A stretch of DNA of 64,000 bases, taken from Bacillus sp. PAMC26568. Lineage in GTDB: Bacteria; Bacillota; Bacilli; Bacillales; Bacillaceae. Position numbers and translations under genes: made by a program. The notes under the pieces were generated by a model. That model saw only the letters and a list, made by a program, of their open reading frames with translations. It was not told the DNA's origin and made no database searches. The stretch spans positions 1,488,001 to 1,552,000 of the forward strand of contig NZ_CP060137.1 of the NCBI RefSeq assembly GCF_014235785.1. Direction: 5' to 3'. This document shows positions 25,334-33,841 of the stretch, one piece after another (the first letter of the stretch is position 1; the number at the start of each line of letters is the position of its first letter).

Positions 25334-25456
25334 TTATTTATCTTTTGTCCACTGCTCGACCGTTTCATATTTCCGGCTGTACTCCTTCAGTTTTTCGCGA
25401 ACCTCCCATGCCTTGCCAACCAGAACAACGCCTTTGTCAAGAAGGTAGATCTTCAT
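25334..25456 (-). CDS. mciZ: MciZ, sporulation inhibitor of Z-ring assembly
   Basis: A 40-residue peptide beginning MKIYLLDKGVVLVGKAWEV and ending VEQWTKDK. The length, the core KGVVLVGKAWE and the place between yqkF and nudF match B. subtilis MciZ, which binds the C-terminal part of FtsZ and caps filaments so that the mother cell cannot build another division ring after polar septation. ATG at 25456 follows GAGGCGAGCGG. B. subtilis mciZ uses sigma-E; I could not place a clear sigma-E promoter here. Confidence 0.85.
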   Translation of the reverse strand: MKIYLLDKGVVLVGKAWEVREKLKEYSRKYETVEQWTKDK

Positions 25457-25515
25457 ATCCGCTCGCCTCGTTTCTTTTGTTATTTGATAAGAAGGTATAA
25501 AGTTTTTCTCATCTA

Positions 25516-25627
25516 TGTCTAGCTCCACTCTTCGGCCAGAACAAATCCGCAGGAAAAATCTAATCCGGACTTTTCTGACAGATTTTCAACTGTCATACCT
25601 GAGCTAAACGGGCCAATATGCTTTTCT
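25516..25627 (+). repeat. Dispersed repeat, diverged copy
   Basis: GTCTAGCTCCACTC, TTCGGCCAGAAC, CCGGACTTTTCTGACAG, ACTGTCATACCTGAGCTAAACGGGCC and GCTTTTCTT follow the family outline with many changes. It lies in the divergent gap between mciZ and nudF. Confidence 0.7.
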
Positions 25628-25682
25628 TAATATGATAGAATGTATGTGAAAAGCAGAATTTGTAGAACGTGGAGGAATGAGT

Positions 25683-26234
25683 ATGAATCATTTAATAGAA
25701 ACAACTAAATCATCAGAAAAATTATTTTCCGGACGCATTATTGATTTGTACTTAGAAGAAGTCGTGCTTCCGAATGGCAAAACAAGCACACGGGAAATTA
25801 TTAAGCATCCAGGTGCGGTTGCTGTTATCGCAATCACTAAAGAGAACAAAATTGTCATGGTGCAGCAATACCGGAAAGCGATGGAACGCGTGCTTGTCGA
25901 AATTCCCGCAGGAAAGCTTGAAAAAGGAGAACTTCCAGAGGTTACGGCAAAACGGGAATTAGAAGAAGAGACAGGCTACACAACGGATTCCCTTCAGCAC
26001 TTAATCTCTTTTTACACATCGCCTGGATTTGCAGATGAGCTGGTTCATTTATATTTTACGGAAGAATTGGAGATTTTAACCGAGAAAGCAGAACTTGATG
26101 AGGATGAATTTGTAGATGTTCTGGAGGTGACACTTGAGGAAGCGCAGCAAATGATTCACGAACAGCGTATTTTTGACGCTAAAACAGCATACGCCGTTCA
26201 GTATCTGCAGCTGAAACTGGCTCTTCAAAAATAA
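25683..26234 (+). CDS. nudF: ADP-ribose pyrophosphatase (NUDIX)
   Basis: Hydrolyses ADP-ribose to AMP and ribose 5-phosphate, removing a reactive metabolite. The 183-residue protein has the Nudix box IPAGKLEKGE...AKRELEEETGY at about residues 80-106, and TSPGFADE, typical of ADP-ribose pyrophosphatases. ATG at 25683 is 7 bases after GGAGG; the ATG at 25677 abuts that site and is rejected. The next gene begins one base after its stop, so they are cotranscribed. Confidence 0.94.
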   Translation: MNHLIETTKSSEKLFSGRIIDLYLEEVVLPNGKTSTREIIKHPGAVAVIAITKENKIVMVQQYRKAMERVLVEIPAGKLEKGELPEVTAKRELEEETGYTTDSLQHLISFYTSPGFADELVHLYFTEELEILTEKAELDEDEFVDVLEVTLEEAQQMIHEQRIFDAKTAYAVQYLQLKLALQK

Positions 26235-26235
26235 G

Positions 26236-27417
26236 ATGAATACATATTTTGCAGATTTGCATATTCATATTGGCCGGACACGTTCTGGCAAGCCTGTTAA
26301 AATTACCGCTTCAAACCAGCTCACGCTTGAAACGATTTTCATAGAAGCAAGCGAGCATAAAGGAATGGATATAATCGGAATCATTGATTGCCACGTTCCG
26401 GAGATCTTGGATACATTGGAACAGGGTCTGCAAGAGGGAATATGGACAGAGATTGCTGGGGGCGGCATACAATTTAAACAAACAACAATGATTCTCGGCT
26501 CTGAAATCGAAGTTTATGACAGCTCATGCAAGGGCCCTTTGCATGTACTGGTTTTTATGCCTGCTATGCATGAGATGAAACAGTTTTCAGAATGGCTGGC
26601 AGAGCGGGTTAAAAACATAACATTAAGTACGCAAAGAGTGTATGAAAGCGGCAGGAATCTGCAGAAAAAAGTGAAGGAACTTGGAGGCTTATTTATCCCT
26701 GCTCATATTTTCACACCACATAAAAGCCTTTATGGGAGCGGGGTGACGTCGTCGCTTGAAGAAGTGTTTGATCCTGAACTGATTGATGCGGTTGAACTTG
26801 GCTTAAGCTCTGATACGGAGATGGCCTCACAAGTTTCTGAGCTGAATAAGTATCCTTTTTTAACAAATTCTGATGCACACTCTCATGTTAAAATTGGAAG
26901 AGAGTATCAGAAACTTCAATTAAATGAGCCTTCTTTCGAGGAGCTGAAAAAGGCTCTGAAAAAGAAGGATAATCGATGCATTCTTTCCAATAATGGATTA
27001 AATCCGCTGCTTGGGAAGTATTACGGAACAACCTGCGAGAAATGCGGTGCGCCGAAAGAGAAAGCTGACAGTGCATGTGGAAAATGCAGGAGCATAAGAT
27101 CCACAAAAGGAGTGAGCACCCGCCTGAAAGAACTGGCGGATGATAATGTGTTGAAGCCAGCTCGCCCTCCTTATATACATCAAGTCCCGCTGCAATTCAT
27201 CCCTGGTATCGGTCCAAAGACGCTGGAGAAACTAAAAAGGGCGTTTGGAACCGAAATGGTCATTTTAAATCAAATCTTAAGAGATGAACTCACACAGGTT
27301 ATACCGGCAAAAACAGCAGATTATATTCTCGCTGCGAGAGAAGGAAAGCTTAGTGTCGTACCTGGCGGAGGCGGAGTGTACGGGAAAATCTCTTCAAAAC
27401 AAGGCACTTCACAGTGA
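26236..27417 (+). CDS. yqxK: Endonuclease Q family protein (YqxK-like)
   Basis: A 393-residue protein with a PHP domain at the N-terminus (DLHIHIGR, residues 8-15; later IIDCHVPE and SDAHSH carry metal ligands), then a zinc ribbon with two CxxC pairs (CEKCGAP...CGKCRS, about residues 272-290), and a helix-hairpin-helix at 315-335 (FIPGIGPKTLEKLK). This order is that of endonuclease Q, which nicks DNA 5' to deaminated bases such as uracil, hypoxanthine and xanthine. That activity is known for archaeal and some Bacillus members and is inferred here. Confidence 0.85.
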   Translation: MNTYFADLHIHIGRTRSGKPVKITASNQLTLETIFIEASEHKGMDIIGIIDCHVPEILDTLEQGLQEGIWTEIAGGGIQFKQTTMILGSEIEVYDSSCKGPLHVLVFMPAMHEMKQFSEWLAERVKNITLSTQRVYESGRNLQKKVKELGGLFIPAHIFTPHKSLYGSGVTSSLEEVFDPELIDAVELGLSSDTEMASQVSELNKYPFLTNSDAHSHVKIGREYQKLQLNEPSFEELKKALKKKDNRCILSNNGLNPLLGKYYGTTCEKCGAPKEKADSACGKCRSIRSTKGVSTRLKELADDNVLKPARPPYIHQVPLQFIPGIGPKTLEKLKRAFGTEMVILNQILRDELTQVIPAKTADYILAAREGKLSVVPGGGGVYGKISSKQGTSQ

Positions 27418-27423
27418 AGTGCC
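27403..27423. terminator. Palindrome at the end of the EndoQ-like gene
   Basis: GGCACTTCAC and GTGAAGTGCC are perfect arms containing the stop codon. Only a weak T-rich tail follows, so termination is uncertain. Confidence 0.4.
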
Positions 27424-27463
27424 CATTTATCCAGCAATATATTGCGCTGAAAGGTTAATATGA

Positions 27464-28105
27464 ATGGAAAAAATCTATTGGATACCACTTGCAGTTTCAC
27501 AGAGCCTGTTTTTCTTGCTGCTTCCAATATGGCTTAGCTTAACTGAGTATTTGCACCCGATTGTGACGATTGTTGTGTGGTTTTGTCTAACGGCAATCAT
27601 CGTATTCAGTGTCTTTCTATCATTTAAAAAAGTAATGATCGTGCCGTATGAACTAGTCTATGGTTGTTTGATACTATATACAGTCAGTCTGCTGATCTTG
27701 CTGTTTATTCGGCCAGAAGCACAAAATAACAGCTATAATCTGGTGCCATTTGAAACAATCGGCTATTATTTTTCAGGGCAAGTTTCTCTGATCATTGCCT
27801 TTTATAATCTAGCAGCCAACATCGGCTTGTTTGTTCCTTATGGTTTTTTAATGAAAATAAAAGCAAAGCCGAAACAATCGGCATTTTTAGTGGCGTTTTT
27901 CGTCATTTCTATTATTGAAACAGCCCAATATCTCACTAGCCGGGGAAGTCTTGATGTTGATGATCTTATTCTGAATTTGCTCGGTGTATTTACGGGATAT
28001 GCTGTTTATCCAATCTTCGAAAAAACAGTTTCTATCAAGAAAAGCGGAACCGCCCGTTTAGCGCAGGCAGACAGAAAAGAATCCGGCGGAAAAGTCCGGG
28101 TTTGA
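27464..28105 (+). CDS. VanZ family membrane protein
   Basis: A 213-residue protein with five hydrophobic helices and the VanZ-type pattern YNLVPFETI, NLAANIGLFVPYGFL and SLDVDDLILNLLG. VanZ-like proteins can affect glycopeptide susceptibility, but most chromosomal members have no known role. The last 22 residues (from about 192) and the stop codon come from an inverted copy of the dispersed repeat, so the original C-terminus appears to have been replaced. The start ATG follows AAAGG. Confidence 0.85.
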   Translation: MEKIYWIPLAVSQSLFFLLLPIWLSLTEYLHPIVTIVVWFCLTAIIVFSVFLSFKKVMIVPYELVYGCLILYTVSLLILLFIRPEAQNNSYNLVPFETIGYYFSGQVSLIIAFYNLAANIGLFVPYGFLMKIKAKPKQSAFLVAFFVISIIETAQYLTSRGSLDVDDLILNLLGVFTGYAVYPIFEKTVSIKKSGTARLAQADRKESGGKVRV

Positions 28106-28185
28106 CTTTTCCTGCGGATTTGTTCTGGCCGAGGAGTTGGCCGATTCCGTTCGCCATCAATGCGCAAAATTTTATTCTTTCTTAT
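28036..28185 (-). repeat. Dispersed repeat, inverted copy overlapping the VanZ gene
   Basis: Read on the minus strand it gives ATAAGAAAGAATAAAATTTTGCG, GCATTGATGGCGAACGGAATCGG, CTCCTCGGCCAGAAC, GCCGGATTCTTTTCTGTC and CTGCGCTAAACGGGCGG...GCTTTTCTT, nearly the same as the copy at 12818. It spans the end of the VanZ frame. Confidence 0.85.
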
Positions 28186-28199
28186 CTATTAAAAAAAGA

Positions 28200-28763
28200 T
28201 TAAAAGATTTTTGAAAAGACACACGTATCACGTAATGTCTTGCCGTCCGCTGACACATCATCCTGTCTCAGAACACCTTCAAGAATAAATCCCAATTTTT
28301 CTGGGATGCGGCGGCTTTTGATATTTTCAGGATCGCACCTGATTTCCACGCGTTTGACCCCGAATTCTTCTGCTGCAAACTTCGCTAATGCTTCAACGGC
28401 TTCAGTCATGTAGCCATTTCCAGCATGTTTTGTGGAAATCCAATACCCAATCTCCAATTTTGGCACATTCCAATTTATGCGATGAAACCCTGTGCTTCCA
28501 ATAAAATGTCCATGCTTACGGTCAAAAATCAGCAGTCTCAGATCTTCCCGCAAGATAAACTTGGCACAAGCTTCTCTAAGGTTTGCCTCTGTATCTTCAA
28601 GCGTTTGCGGTTTTTGTGCGAAAGGCATCCAAGGCTTAAGCTCATTCATAGATTCATTGATGGCTTCGTTCACTGCTTTTCCATCATCTGGACGCGGCGC
28701 TCGAATATAGAGCCTATCAGTAGTAAGTTCTGTGGGGAAATCAAATAATAGTGGATTTTTCAT
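28200..28763 (-). CDS. GNAT N-acetyltransferase (RimJ/RimL-like)
   Basis: A 187-residue acetyltransferase. The N-terminal TDRLYIRAPRPDD, IGSTGFHRI and LEIGYWISTKHAGNGYMTEA (the acetyl-CoA pyrophosphate loop in an R/QxxGxG/A-like form) place it with the RimJ/RimL subgroup that acetylates alpha-amino groups of ribosomal proteins or small amines. The true substrate is unknown. It is monocistronic and converges on the VanZ gene. Confidence 0.85.
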   Translation of the reverse strand: MKNPLLFDFPTELTTDRLYIRAPRPDDGKAVNEAINESMNELKPWMPFAQKPQTLEDTEANLREACAKFILREDLRLLIFDRKHGHFIGSTGFHRINWNVPKLEIGYWISTKHAGNGYMTEAVEALAKFAAEEFGVKRVEIRCDPENIKSRRIPEKLGFILEGVLRQDDVSADGKTLRDTCVFSKIF

Positions 28764-28830
28764 AACAAAACCGCCTTTCTGATTTTAATGTATTATATAA
28801 TATTGGGAAAAAAATGCAATGATAGAATGA

Positions 28831-28857
28831 CATAGTTTCTTCCTTTTTTCATACAAT
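28831..28857 (+). promoter_or_regulatory. Sigma-E-like promoter of spoIIM
   Basis: A perfect sigma-E -10 CATACAAT (28850-28857) lies 12 bases after CATAGTT (28831-28837) and 30 bases before spoIIM. Mother-cell sigma-E control is established for B. subtilis spoIIM. Confidence 0.7.
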
Positions 28858-28886
28858 CTAGTAAGAGAACACTAGGAGGAAAAAAT

Positions 28887-29537
28887 ATGCGCAAACAACC
28901 ATTAAAAGCAATGATTATTCAGCATATAAAAGAACGCTCTTCACTCTATCTCTTTGTATTTGTTTTGTTTTTGATGGGGGTCATTTTCGGTGCGGTCATA
29001 GTCAACAGCATGAATTTTACGCAAAAAGAGGATTTGTATTTTTATTTAAGCCGATTTTTCGGACAAATTTCTGAGGGGAAAGTGGCAAGCTCCGTTGAAA
29101 TGCTTCAGCAGAGTTTCTTTCATAACCTGAAGTATCTTGGTCTGATGTGGGTGCTCGGCATCTCTATTATCGGTTTGCCGGTTATCTTGATTATGTTATT
29201 CTTAAAAGGCATGGTAGTCGGCTTCACGGTTGGTTTTCTCGTGAATCAAATGGGATGGCAAGGCTTTATGCTTTCATTTGTATCGGTTTTGCCTCAAAAT
29301 ATAATATTAATACCGGCTTTTATTATTATGGGTACGGTTGCCATTTCCTTTTCATTAAAAATTGTAAAGCAGCTGCTGATGAAAAAAACAAATGTAACCG
29401 AATCGCCATTCGCCCTTTTCACAAGATACGCAGCTGTTTTCCTGTTTATATCTGTGCTGACCGTAATTGCTTCTGGTCTTGAAGCGTATGCGTCACCCAT
29501 TTTAATGAAGAACGTCATAGAACTGGTTTCTAAATAG
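28887..29537 (+). CDS. spoIIM: Stage II sporulation protein M
   Basis: Integral membrane component of the SpoIIDMP machine that thins septal peptidoglycan so the mother cell can engulf the forespore. The 216 residues include five hydrophobic helices (first at about 22-44) and the SpoIIM-type pattern [21 protein letters not shown] and [11 protein letters not shown]. An AGGAGG site precedes the ATG. It lies directly upstream of fur as in B. subtilis, but a promoter separates the two. Confidence 0.93.
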   Translation: MRKQPLKAMIIQHIKERSSLYLFVFVLFLMGVIFGAVIVNSMNFTQKEDLYFYLSRFFGQISEGKVASSVEMLQQSFFHNLKYLGLMWVLGISIIGLPVILIMLFLKGMVVGFTVGFLVNQMGWQGFMLSFVSVLPQNIILIPAFIIMGTVAISFSLKIVKQLLMKKTNVTESPFALFTRYAAVFLFISVLTVIASGLEAYASPILMKNVIELVSK

Positions 29538-29573
29538 AATGATTTTAACATGATAATCATTTCATTTATTAGA

Positions 29574-29588
29574 TTGTAATTATTTTAG
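29574..29588. promoter_or_regulatory. PerR-like box before fur
   Basis: TTGTAAT-T-ATTTTAG matches the 7-1-7 PerR operator TTATAATnATTATAA at 11 of 14 positions and ends right at the -35 of fur. In B. subtilis fur is a PerR target. A weaker Fur-like site (TGATAATCATTTCAT) lies at about 29551. Confidence 0.5.
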
Positions 29589-29617
29589 TTGGACACATCC
29601 CTTTCTTTTGATATAAT
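29589..29617 (+). promoter_or_regulatory. Sigma-A promoter of fur
   Basis: TTGGAC (29589-29594) and TATAAT (29612-29617) have a 17-base spacer, 34 bases upstream of the fur start. Confidence 0.75.
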
Positions 29618-29650
29618 GAATGAGGAAGTGGCGAGGGAGGAATGTGTGTT

Positions 29651-30112
29651 ATGGAAGGCAGAATTGATCGAATTAAAAAGCAGTTGCATTCATCCAGCTA
29701 CAAGCTGACTCCTCAGCGCGAAGCAACCGTCAGGGTTTTGCTTGAACGCGAAGAAGATCACTTGAGTGCTGAAGATGTTTACCTCCTCGTTAAGGAAAAG
29801 GCGCCAGAGATTGGTTTAGCAACTGTTTATCGGACGTTAGAGCTACTTACTGAATTAAAAATTGTCGATAAAATAAATTTTGGAGATGGCGTTTCACGCT
29901 ATGATTTACGAAAAGAAGGCGCAGCTCATTTTCATCATCACCTCGTTTGCATTGAATGCGGTTCTGTCGCTGAGATAGAAGAGGATCTTTTAGAAGATGT
30001 TGAACAGATTGTAGAACGCGACTTCAGCTTTAAAATTAAAGATCACAGACTGACATTTCATGGCATTTGCTATCGCTGTCAGGAAAAAGAACAGAAAGAA
30101 GACGAACAATAA
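29651..30112 (+). CDS. fur: Ferric uptake regulator
   Basis: Fe2+-dependent repressor of iron-uptake genes. The 153-residue protein starts MEGRIDRIKKQLHSSSYKLT, the typical Bacillus Fur start. Its winged helix contains LATVYRTLELL as the recognition helix. HFHHHLVCIECG gives the metal-sensing His cluster and the first structural CxxC; CYRC near the C-terminus completes the zinc site. ATG at 29651 is 10 bases from GGGAGG; the in-frame ATG at 29642 abuts that site. It has its own promoter and terminator. Confidence 0.96.
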   Translation: MEGRIDRIKKQLHSSSYKLTPQREATVRVLLEREEDHLSAEDVYLLVKEKAPEIGLATVYRTLELLTELKIVDKINFGDGVSRYDLRKEGAAHFHHHLVCIECGSVAEIEEDLLEDVEQIVERDFSFKIKDHRLTFHGICYRCQEKEQKEDEQ

Positions 30113-30142
30113 ACCTTTCCTATCGAGCAGGAGAGGTTTTTT
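30112..30142 (+). terminator. Terminator of fur
   Basis: AACCT-TTCCT and AGGAGAGGTT pair around ATCGAGC and are followed by TTTTTT, right after the stop codon. Confidence 0.75.
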
Positions 30143-30225
30143 GTGCATTTTCTAGTATAAAGTTTGTCCTTTTTGGCATATGTTTTAGGTAAGAATGAAA
30201 GACTGGGCTGAGGAGGACTGCTGCA

Positions 30226-30450
30226 ATGAATTGGGCAAGAACTTTATTTGATATGATAAAAGTGTTTATCCTGTTTACTGGATTTACGATTCTTTTCTAT
30301 TATGCTATCATTTGGGTTAACTTAGAGTATGAAGAAATGCATCGTTATGACCAGCCTGAAGGTGCGGCTTTAAAAGTGACAAAGATGGTGACCGATGAAG
30401 AGGAGCACTGGCTGAATCGATTGTTTTTCTTCTATTTAAACGGGGAGTAG
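30226..30450 (+). CDS. yqzK: YqzK-like protein (DUF4227)
   Basis: A 74-residue protein with one hydrophobic helix (about residues 12-30, VFILFTGFTILFYYAIIW) followed by an acidic, soluble part with RYDQPEG. It matches the DUF4227 family, which sits in front of xerD in Bacillus; its function is unknown. GAGGAGG precedes the ATG and xerD begins 7 bases after its stop. Confidence 0.85.
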   Translation: MNWARTLFDMIKVFILFTGFTILFYYAIIWVNLEYEEMHRYDQPEGAALKVTKMVTDEEEHWLNRLFFFYLNGE

Positions 30451-30456
30451 AGGAGA

Positions 30457-31350
30457 TTGAAGGATCAAATTCAGGATTTCATGCATTATCTGGTTGTGGA
30501 ACGGGGTCTTTCCCATAACACAATCGTCTCGTATGAACGAGATTTAAGAAGTTACCATCAATTTCTTGCTGAACAGCAGCAAATGACAGCGTTCCAAGAT
30601 GTGACGAGACTGACAATCATCCAATTTCTTAAATCACTAAAGGATGCCGGCAAATCAAGCAAAACAATTGCGCGCCACACTGCATCCATCCGTAATTTTC
30701 ACCAATTTCTTCTTAGAGAAAAAGCAGTCGATCATGATCCGACTGTGCACATTGAATCCCCTCAGGTTGAACGGACGCTTCCGAAAGTATTATCTCTCAC
30801 TGAAGTCGAAAAGCTGCTTGATACACCAAAACTGATCTCTGCATATGGCTACCGGGACAAAGCGATGCTTGAGCTCCTTTATGCAACGGGAATCCGGGTA
30901 AGTGAAATGATTAATCTAGATATGAATGATGTCCATCTGACCATGGGATTCATCCGCTGCTTCGGAAAAGGGAACAAGGAACGTATTGTTCCAATTGGCC
31001 GGACGGCATCCGAAGCCTTAGAAGCTTACATTGATAAAGGCAGGATAAAATTAGCTTCAAAGAAAAACCAGACAGATGCCTTTTTTTTAAATCATCATGG
31101 AAATCGTATGACAAGACAGGGGTACTGGAAAAATCTTAAGAAAATTGCATTTGAGGCAGGGATCAACAAAGAATTAACCCCTCATACACTCCGTCATTCA
31201 TTTGCAACCCATCTCCTTGAAAATGGGGCTGACTTGAGAGCTGTACAGGAAATGCTCGGACATGCCGATATATCAACGACTCAAATTTATACACATGTCT
31301 CAAAAACTAGATTAAAAGATGTATATAAGCAATATCATCCCCGAGCTTAA
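30457..31350 (+). CDS. xerD: Tyrosine recombinase XerD
   Basis: Site-specific recombinase that acts with XerC (CodV) at dif to resolve chromosome dimers. The 297 residues have a SAM-like N-terminal core-binding domain and a C-terminal catalytic domain with Arg in [19 protein letters not shown], and the nucleophile Tyr in [12 protein letters not shown] at 30457 follows CGGGGAG by 9 bases and gives the expected N-terminus. It is cotranscribed with yqzK. Confidence 0.96.
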   Translation: MKDQIQDFMHYLVVERGLSHNTIVSYERDLRSYHQFLAEQQQMTAFQDVTRLTIIQFLKSLKDAGKSSKTIARHTASIRNFHQFLLREKAVDHDPTVHIESPQVERTLPKVLSLTEVEKLLDTPKLISAYGYRDKAMLELLYATGIRVSEMINLDMNDVHLTMGFIRCFGKGNKERIVPIGRTASEALEAYIDKGRIKLASKKNQTDAFFLNHHGNRMTRQGYWKNLKKIAFEAGINKELTPHTLRHSFATHLLENGADLRAVQEMLGHADISTTQIYTHVSKTRLKDVYKQYHPRA

Positions 31351-31384
31351 AAGTCATTTGCGCTGCTGCGCGATGGCTTTTTTT
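31350..31384 (+). terminator. Terminator of yqzK-xerD
   Basis: AAGTCAT-TTGCGC and GCGCGATGGCTT form the stem around TGCT, followed by TTTTTT, overlapping the last base of xerD. Confidence 0.75.
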
Positions 31385-31429
31385 GGTTGTAACGCACAAA
31401 AAAATTGATGGGTTATAGGTTCCTTGAGC

Positions 31430-31620
31430 GGTCGAACATAAGCTGTGAGCCTAAGATACACTCAGTATTTTAAGCTGCAGTTTTCGCGAAAAAACCAGGG
31501 AATTATGCAACACAAATTGAAATCTGGATGAAAGCTTTAAAAGGAGAAAACGGGAAGTTGAAGCAAAATACGGTATGAGAAGCGGAATTAGCCAAATCAA
31601 GCTGATGTTTTAATAAAAGC
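31430..31620 (+). pseudogene. Decayed coding remnant between xerD and drm
   Basis: In one frame KKPGNYATQIEIWMKALKG stops at about 31577; in another EVEAKYGMRSGISQIKLMF stops near 31612. The second resembles the helix-turn-helix of IS3-type OrfA transposases only loosely. Neither has a start. The rest of this 440-base gap holds nothing I can name except the drm upstream region. Confidence 0.25.
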
Positions 31621-31795
31621 TGCTAAAGGAAAAGAGAAGTATAGAATATTATCATGTTATCTATTGTCAGAAGGCGTGAAAACGGTTTATAATTGAGATG
31701 TCAGACTTCTGACCAATAAATATCTGCTAATCATTCTGAAACAGTAGGGAATGTTATTCAAAGAGTAATCTGTATAGGATTAAAGGAGGATGTAC

Positions 31796-32983
31796 ATGTC
31801 TGATTATACATATAAAAGAGTATTTTTAATTGTCATGGATTCGGTTGGTATTGGTGAAGCGCCTGATGCAGCTGAATTTGGCGACACAGGTTCTAATACA
31901 CTTGGGCATATTGCTGAACATATGAACGGTCTGCAAATGCCGAACATGGCGAAACTGGGCTTGAGCAATATTAAGGAAATTGAAGGTATACCCCTTCAGG
32001 AAAAGCCAAAAGCTTTCTATACAAAGATGATGGAAGCTTCAAATGGAAAAGATACGATGACAGGCCATTGGGAAATCATGGGACTGAAAATTGAAACACC
32101 TTTCAAAGTTTTCCCTGATGGCTTCCCTGATGAATTAATTAAAGCACTTGAAGAAAAAACAGGCAGAAAAATCATTGGCAATAAGCCGGCTTCGGGTACC
32201 GAAATTCTTGATGAGCTTGGCGAAGAGCATATGAAAACAGGAGCTCTTATTGTTTATACTTCTGCAGATTCGGTCTTGCAAATTGCAGCTCATGAAGAAA
32301 TTGTTCCAATCGATGAACAGCTGAAAATTTGTGAAATGGCTCGTGAAATGACGCTTGATGAAAAATACATGGTAGGGAGAGTCATTGCACGTCCGTTTGT
32401 TGGAAATCCTGGAAACTTCCAAAGAACGCCGAACCGTCATGATTATGCTCTGAAACCGTTTGAGAGAACCGTTATGAATGAAATGAAAGACGGTGGATTT
32501 GATGTAATTGCTATCGGAAAAATCTCTGATATATATGATGGAGAAGGGATTACAAAAGCACTCCGTACAAAATCAAACATGGATGGCATGGACAAACTTG
32601 CTGAAACAGCAGATCAGGACTTTACTGGAATCAGTTTTGTAAATCTTGTTGATTTTGACGCTCTGTTTGGACATAGACGCGATCCTGAAGGCTATGGTTT
32701 AGCTCTTCAAGAATATGACGCCCGCCTTCCTGAAATATTGGGAAAATTAAAGAGCGATGATTTACTGATCATTACAGCTGACCACGGAAACGACCCTGTT
32801 CATCATGGCACAGACCATACACGTGAGTACGTGCCATTGCTTGCTTACAGTCCGAAATGGGAAAGCGGTTCTGAGCTGCCAATCCGAGAAACGTTTGCAG
32901 ATATCGGCGCTACGATTGCTGACAATTTTAAAGTTGCAATGCCAAAGCACGGAAAAAGCTTTTTGCATGAACTAAAGAACTAA
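31796..32983 (+). CDS. drm: Phosphopentomutase
   Basis: Interconverts (deoxy)ribose 1-phosphate and 5-phosphate, linking nucleoside breakdown to the pentose phosphate pathway. The 395-residue alkaline-phosphatase-superfamily protein has [13 protein letters not shown] with a metal Asp, [11 protein letters not shown] with the phosphorylated Thr, and ITADHGNDP / [11 protein letters not shown] metal ligands. ATG at 31796 is 6 bases after AAGGAGGA; ATG at 31790 overlaps the site. It heads the drm-punA-pdp unit. Confidence 0.96.
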   Translation: MSDYTYKRVFLIVMDSVGIGEAPDAAEFGDTGSNTLGHIAEHMNGLQMPNMAKLGLSNIKEIEGIPLQEKPKAFYTKMMEASNGKDTMTGHWEIMGLKIETPFKVFPDGFPDELIKALEEKTGRKIIGNKPASGTEILDELGEEHMKTGALIVYTSADSVLQIAAHEEIVPIDEQLKICEMAREMTLDEKYMVGRVIARPFVGNPGNFQRTPNRHDYALKPFERTVMNEMKDGGFDVIAIGKISDIYDGEGITKALRTKSNMDGMDKLAETADQDFTGISFVNLVDFDALFGHRRDPEGYGLALQEYDARLPEILGKLKSDDLLIITADHGNDPVHHGTDHTREYVPLLAYSPKWESGSELPIRETFADIGATIADNFKVAMPKHGKSFLHELKN

Positions 32984-32996
32984 GGGGGATGGATAC

Positions 32997-33824
32997 ATGA
33001 ACATTCAAGAAATTCAACAATCTGCACAATATATGAAAGAAAAAGTGAAAGAACTGCCTGAAATTGGCCTTATCTTAGGATCTGGACTTGGTGTCCTTGC
33101 AGATGAAATTGAACATGCAGTGAAAATTCCTTATGAGGAAATTCCAAATTTCCCTGTGTCCACTGTTGAAGGCCATGCAGGACAGCTTGTATTTGGAACT
33201 TTAAAGGGGGCAAACGTTGTTGCCATGCAAGGCCGTTTTCATTTTTATGAAGGCTATGAAATGAAAAAAGTGACATTTCCTGTTCGTGTGCTGAAGGAAA
33301 TGGGAGTGAAAACGATCATCGTAACGAATGCAGCAGGAGGAGTAAACGAATCGTTTGAACCAGGCGATTTAATGATCATCACAGATCATATAAATAATAT
33401 GGGAACAAGTCCCTTGATCGGACCAAATGACTCAAGCTTAGGTGCCCGTTTCCCTGACATGTCACAAGCATATAGCCGTGAACTGAGACAGCTTGCGAAG
33501 AATGCAGCTTCAGAGCTTGGCATTAACGTTCAGGAAGGTGTTTATGTAGGAAACACCGGGCCTGCTTATGAAACACCAGCAGAAGTGCGTCTGGCTCGTG
33601 TACTTGGGGGAGATGCAGTAGGGATGTCCACCGTCCCTGAGGTTATTGTCGCTAATCATGCAGGCATGAAAGTTCTTGGGATTTCATGCATTTCAAACAT
33701 GGCAGCCGGCATTTTGGACCAGCCATTATCTCATGATGAAGTAATGGAAACGACAGAAATGGTTAAAGCAAATTTCTTGAATCTAGTTAAGAAAATTGTA
33801 GCAGACATAAACGAAACAAACTAA
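32997..33824 (+). CDS. punA: Purine nucleoside phosphorylase
   Basis: Phosphorolytic cleavage of guanosine/inosine-type nucleosides to base and (deoxy)ribose 1-phosphate. The 275-residue protein is of the trimeric type: LILGSGLGVLAD phosphate loop near residue 24, QGRFHFYEGY, TNAAGGVN, and the C-terminal SNMAAGI region. It starts 13 bases after drm, whose product it feeds, with GGGGGATGG as ribosome site. Symbol follows B. subtilis. Confidence 0.95.
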   Translation: MNIQEIQQSAQYMKEKVKELPEIGLILGSGLGVLADEIEHAVKIPYEEIPNFPVSTVEGHAGQLVFGTLKGANVVAMQGRFHFYEGYEMKKVTFPVRVLKEMGVKTIIVTNAAGGVNESFEPGDLMIITDHINNMGTSPLIGPNDSSLGARFPDMSQAYSRELRQLAKNAASELGINVQEGVYVGNTGPAYETPAEVRLARVLGGDAVGMSTVPEVIVANHAGMKVLGISCISNMAAGILDQPLSHDEVMETTEMVKANFLNLVKKIVADINETN

Positions 33825-33841
33825 CAAAGGGTGGGTAAATA

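Noticed and set aside
29551..29565. True Fur box before fur
   Set aside because: Only about 10 of 14 positions fit TGATAATnATTATCA and the right half is poor; kept only as a remark.
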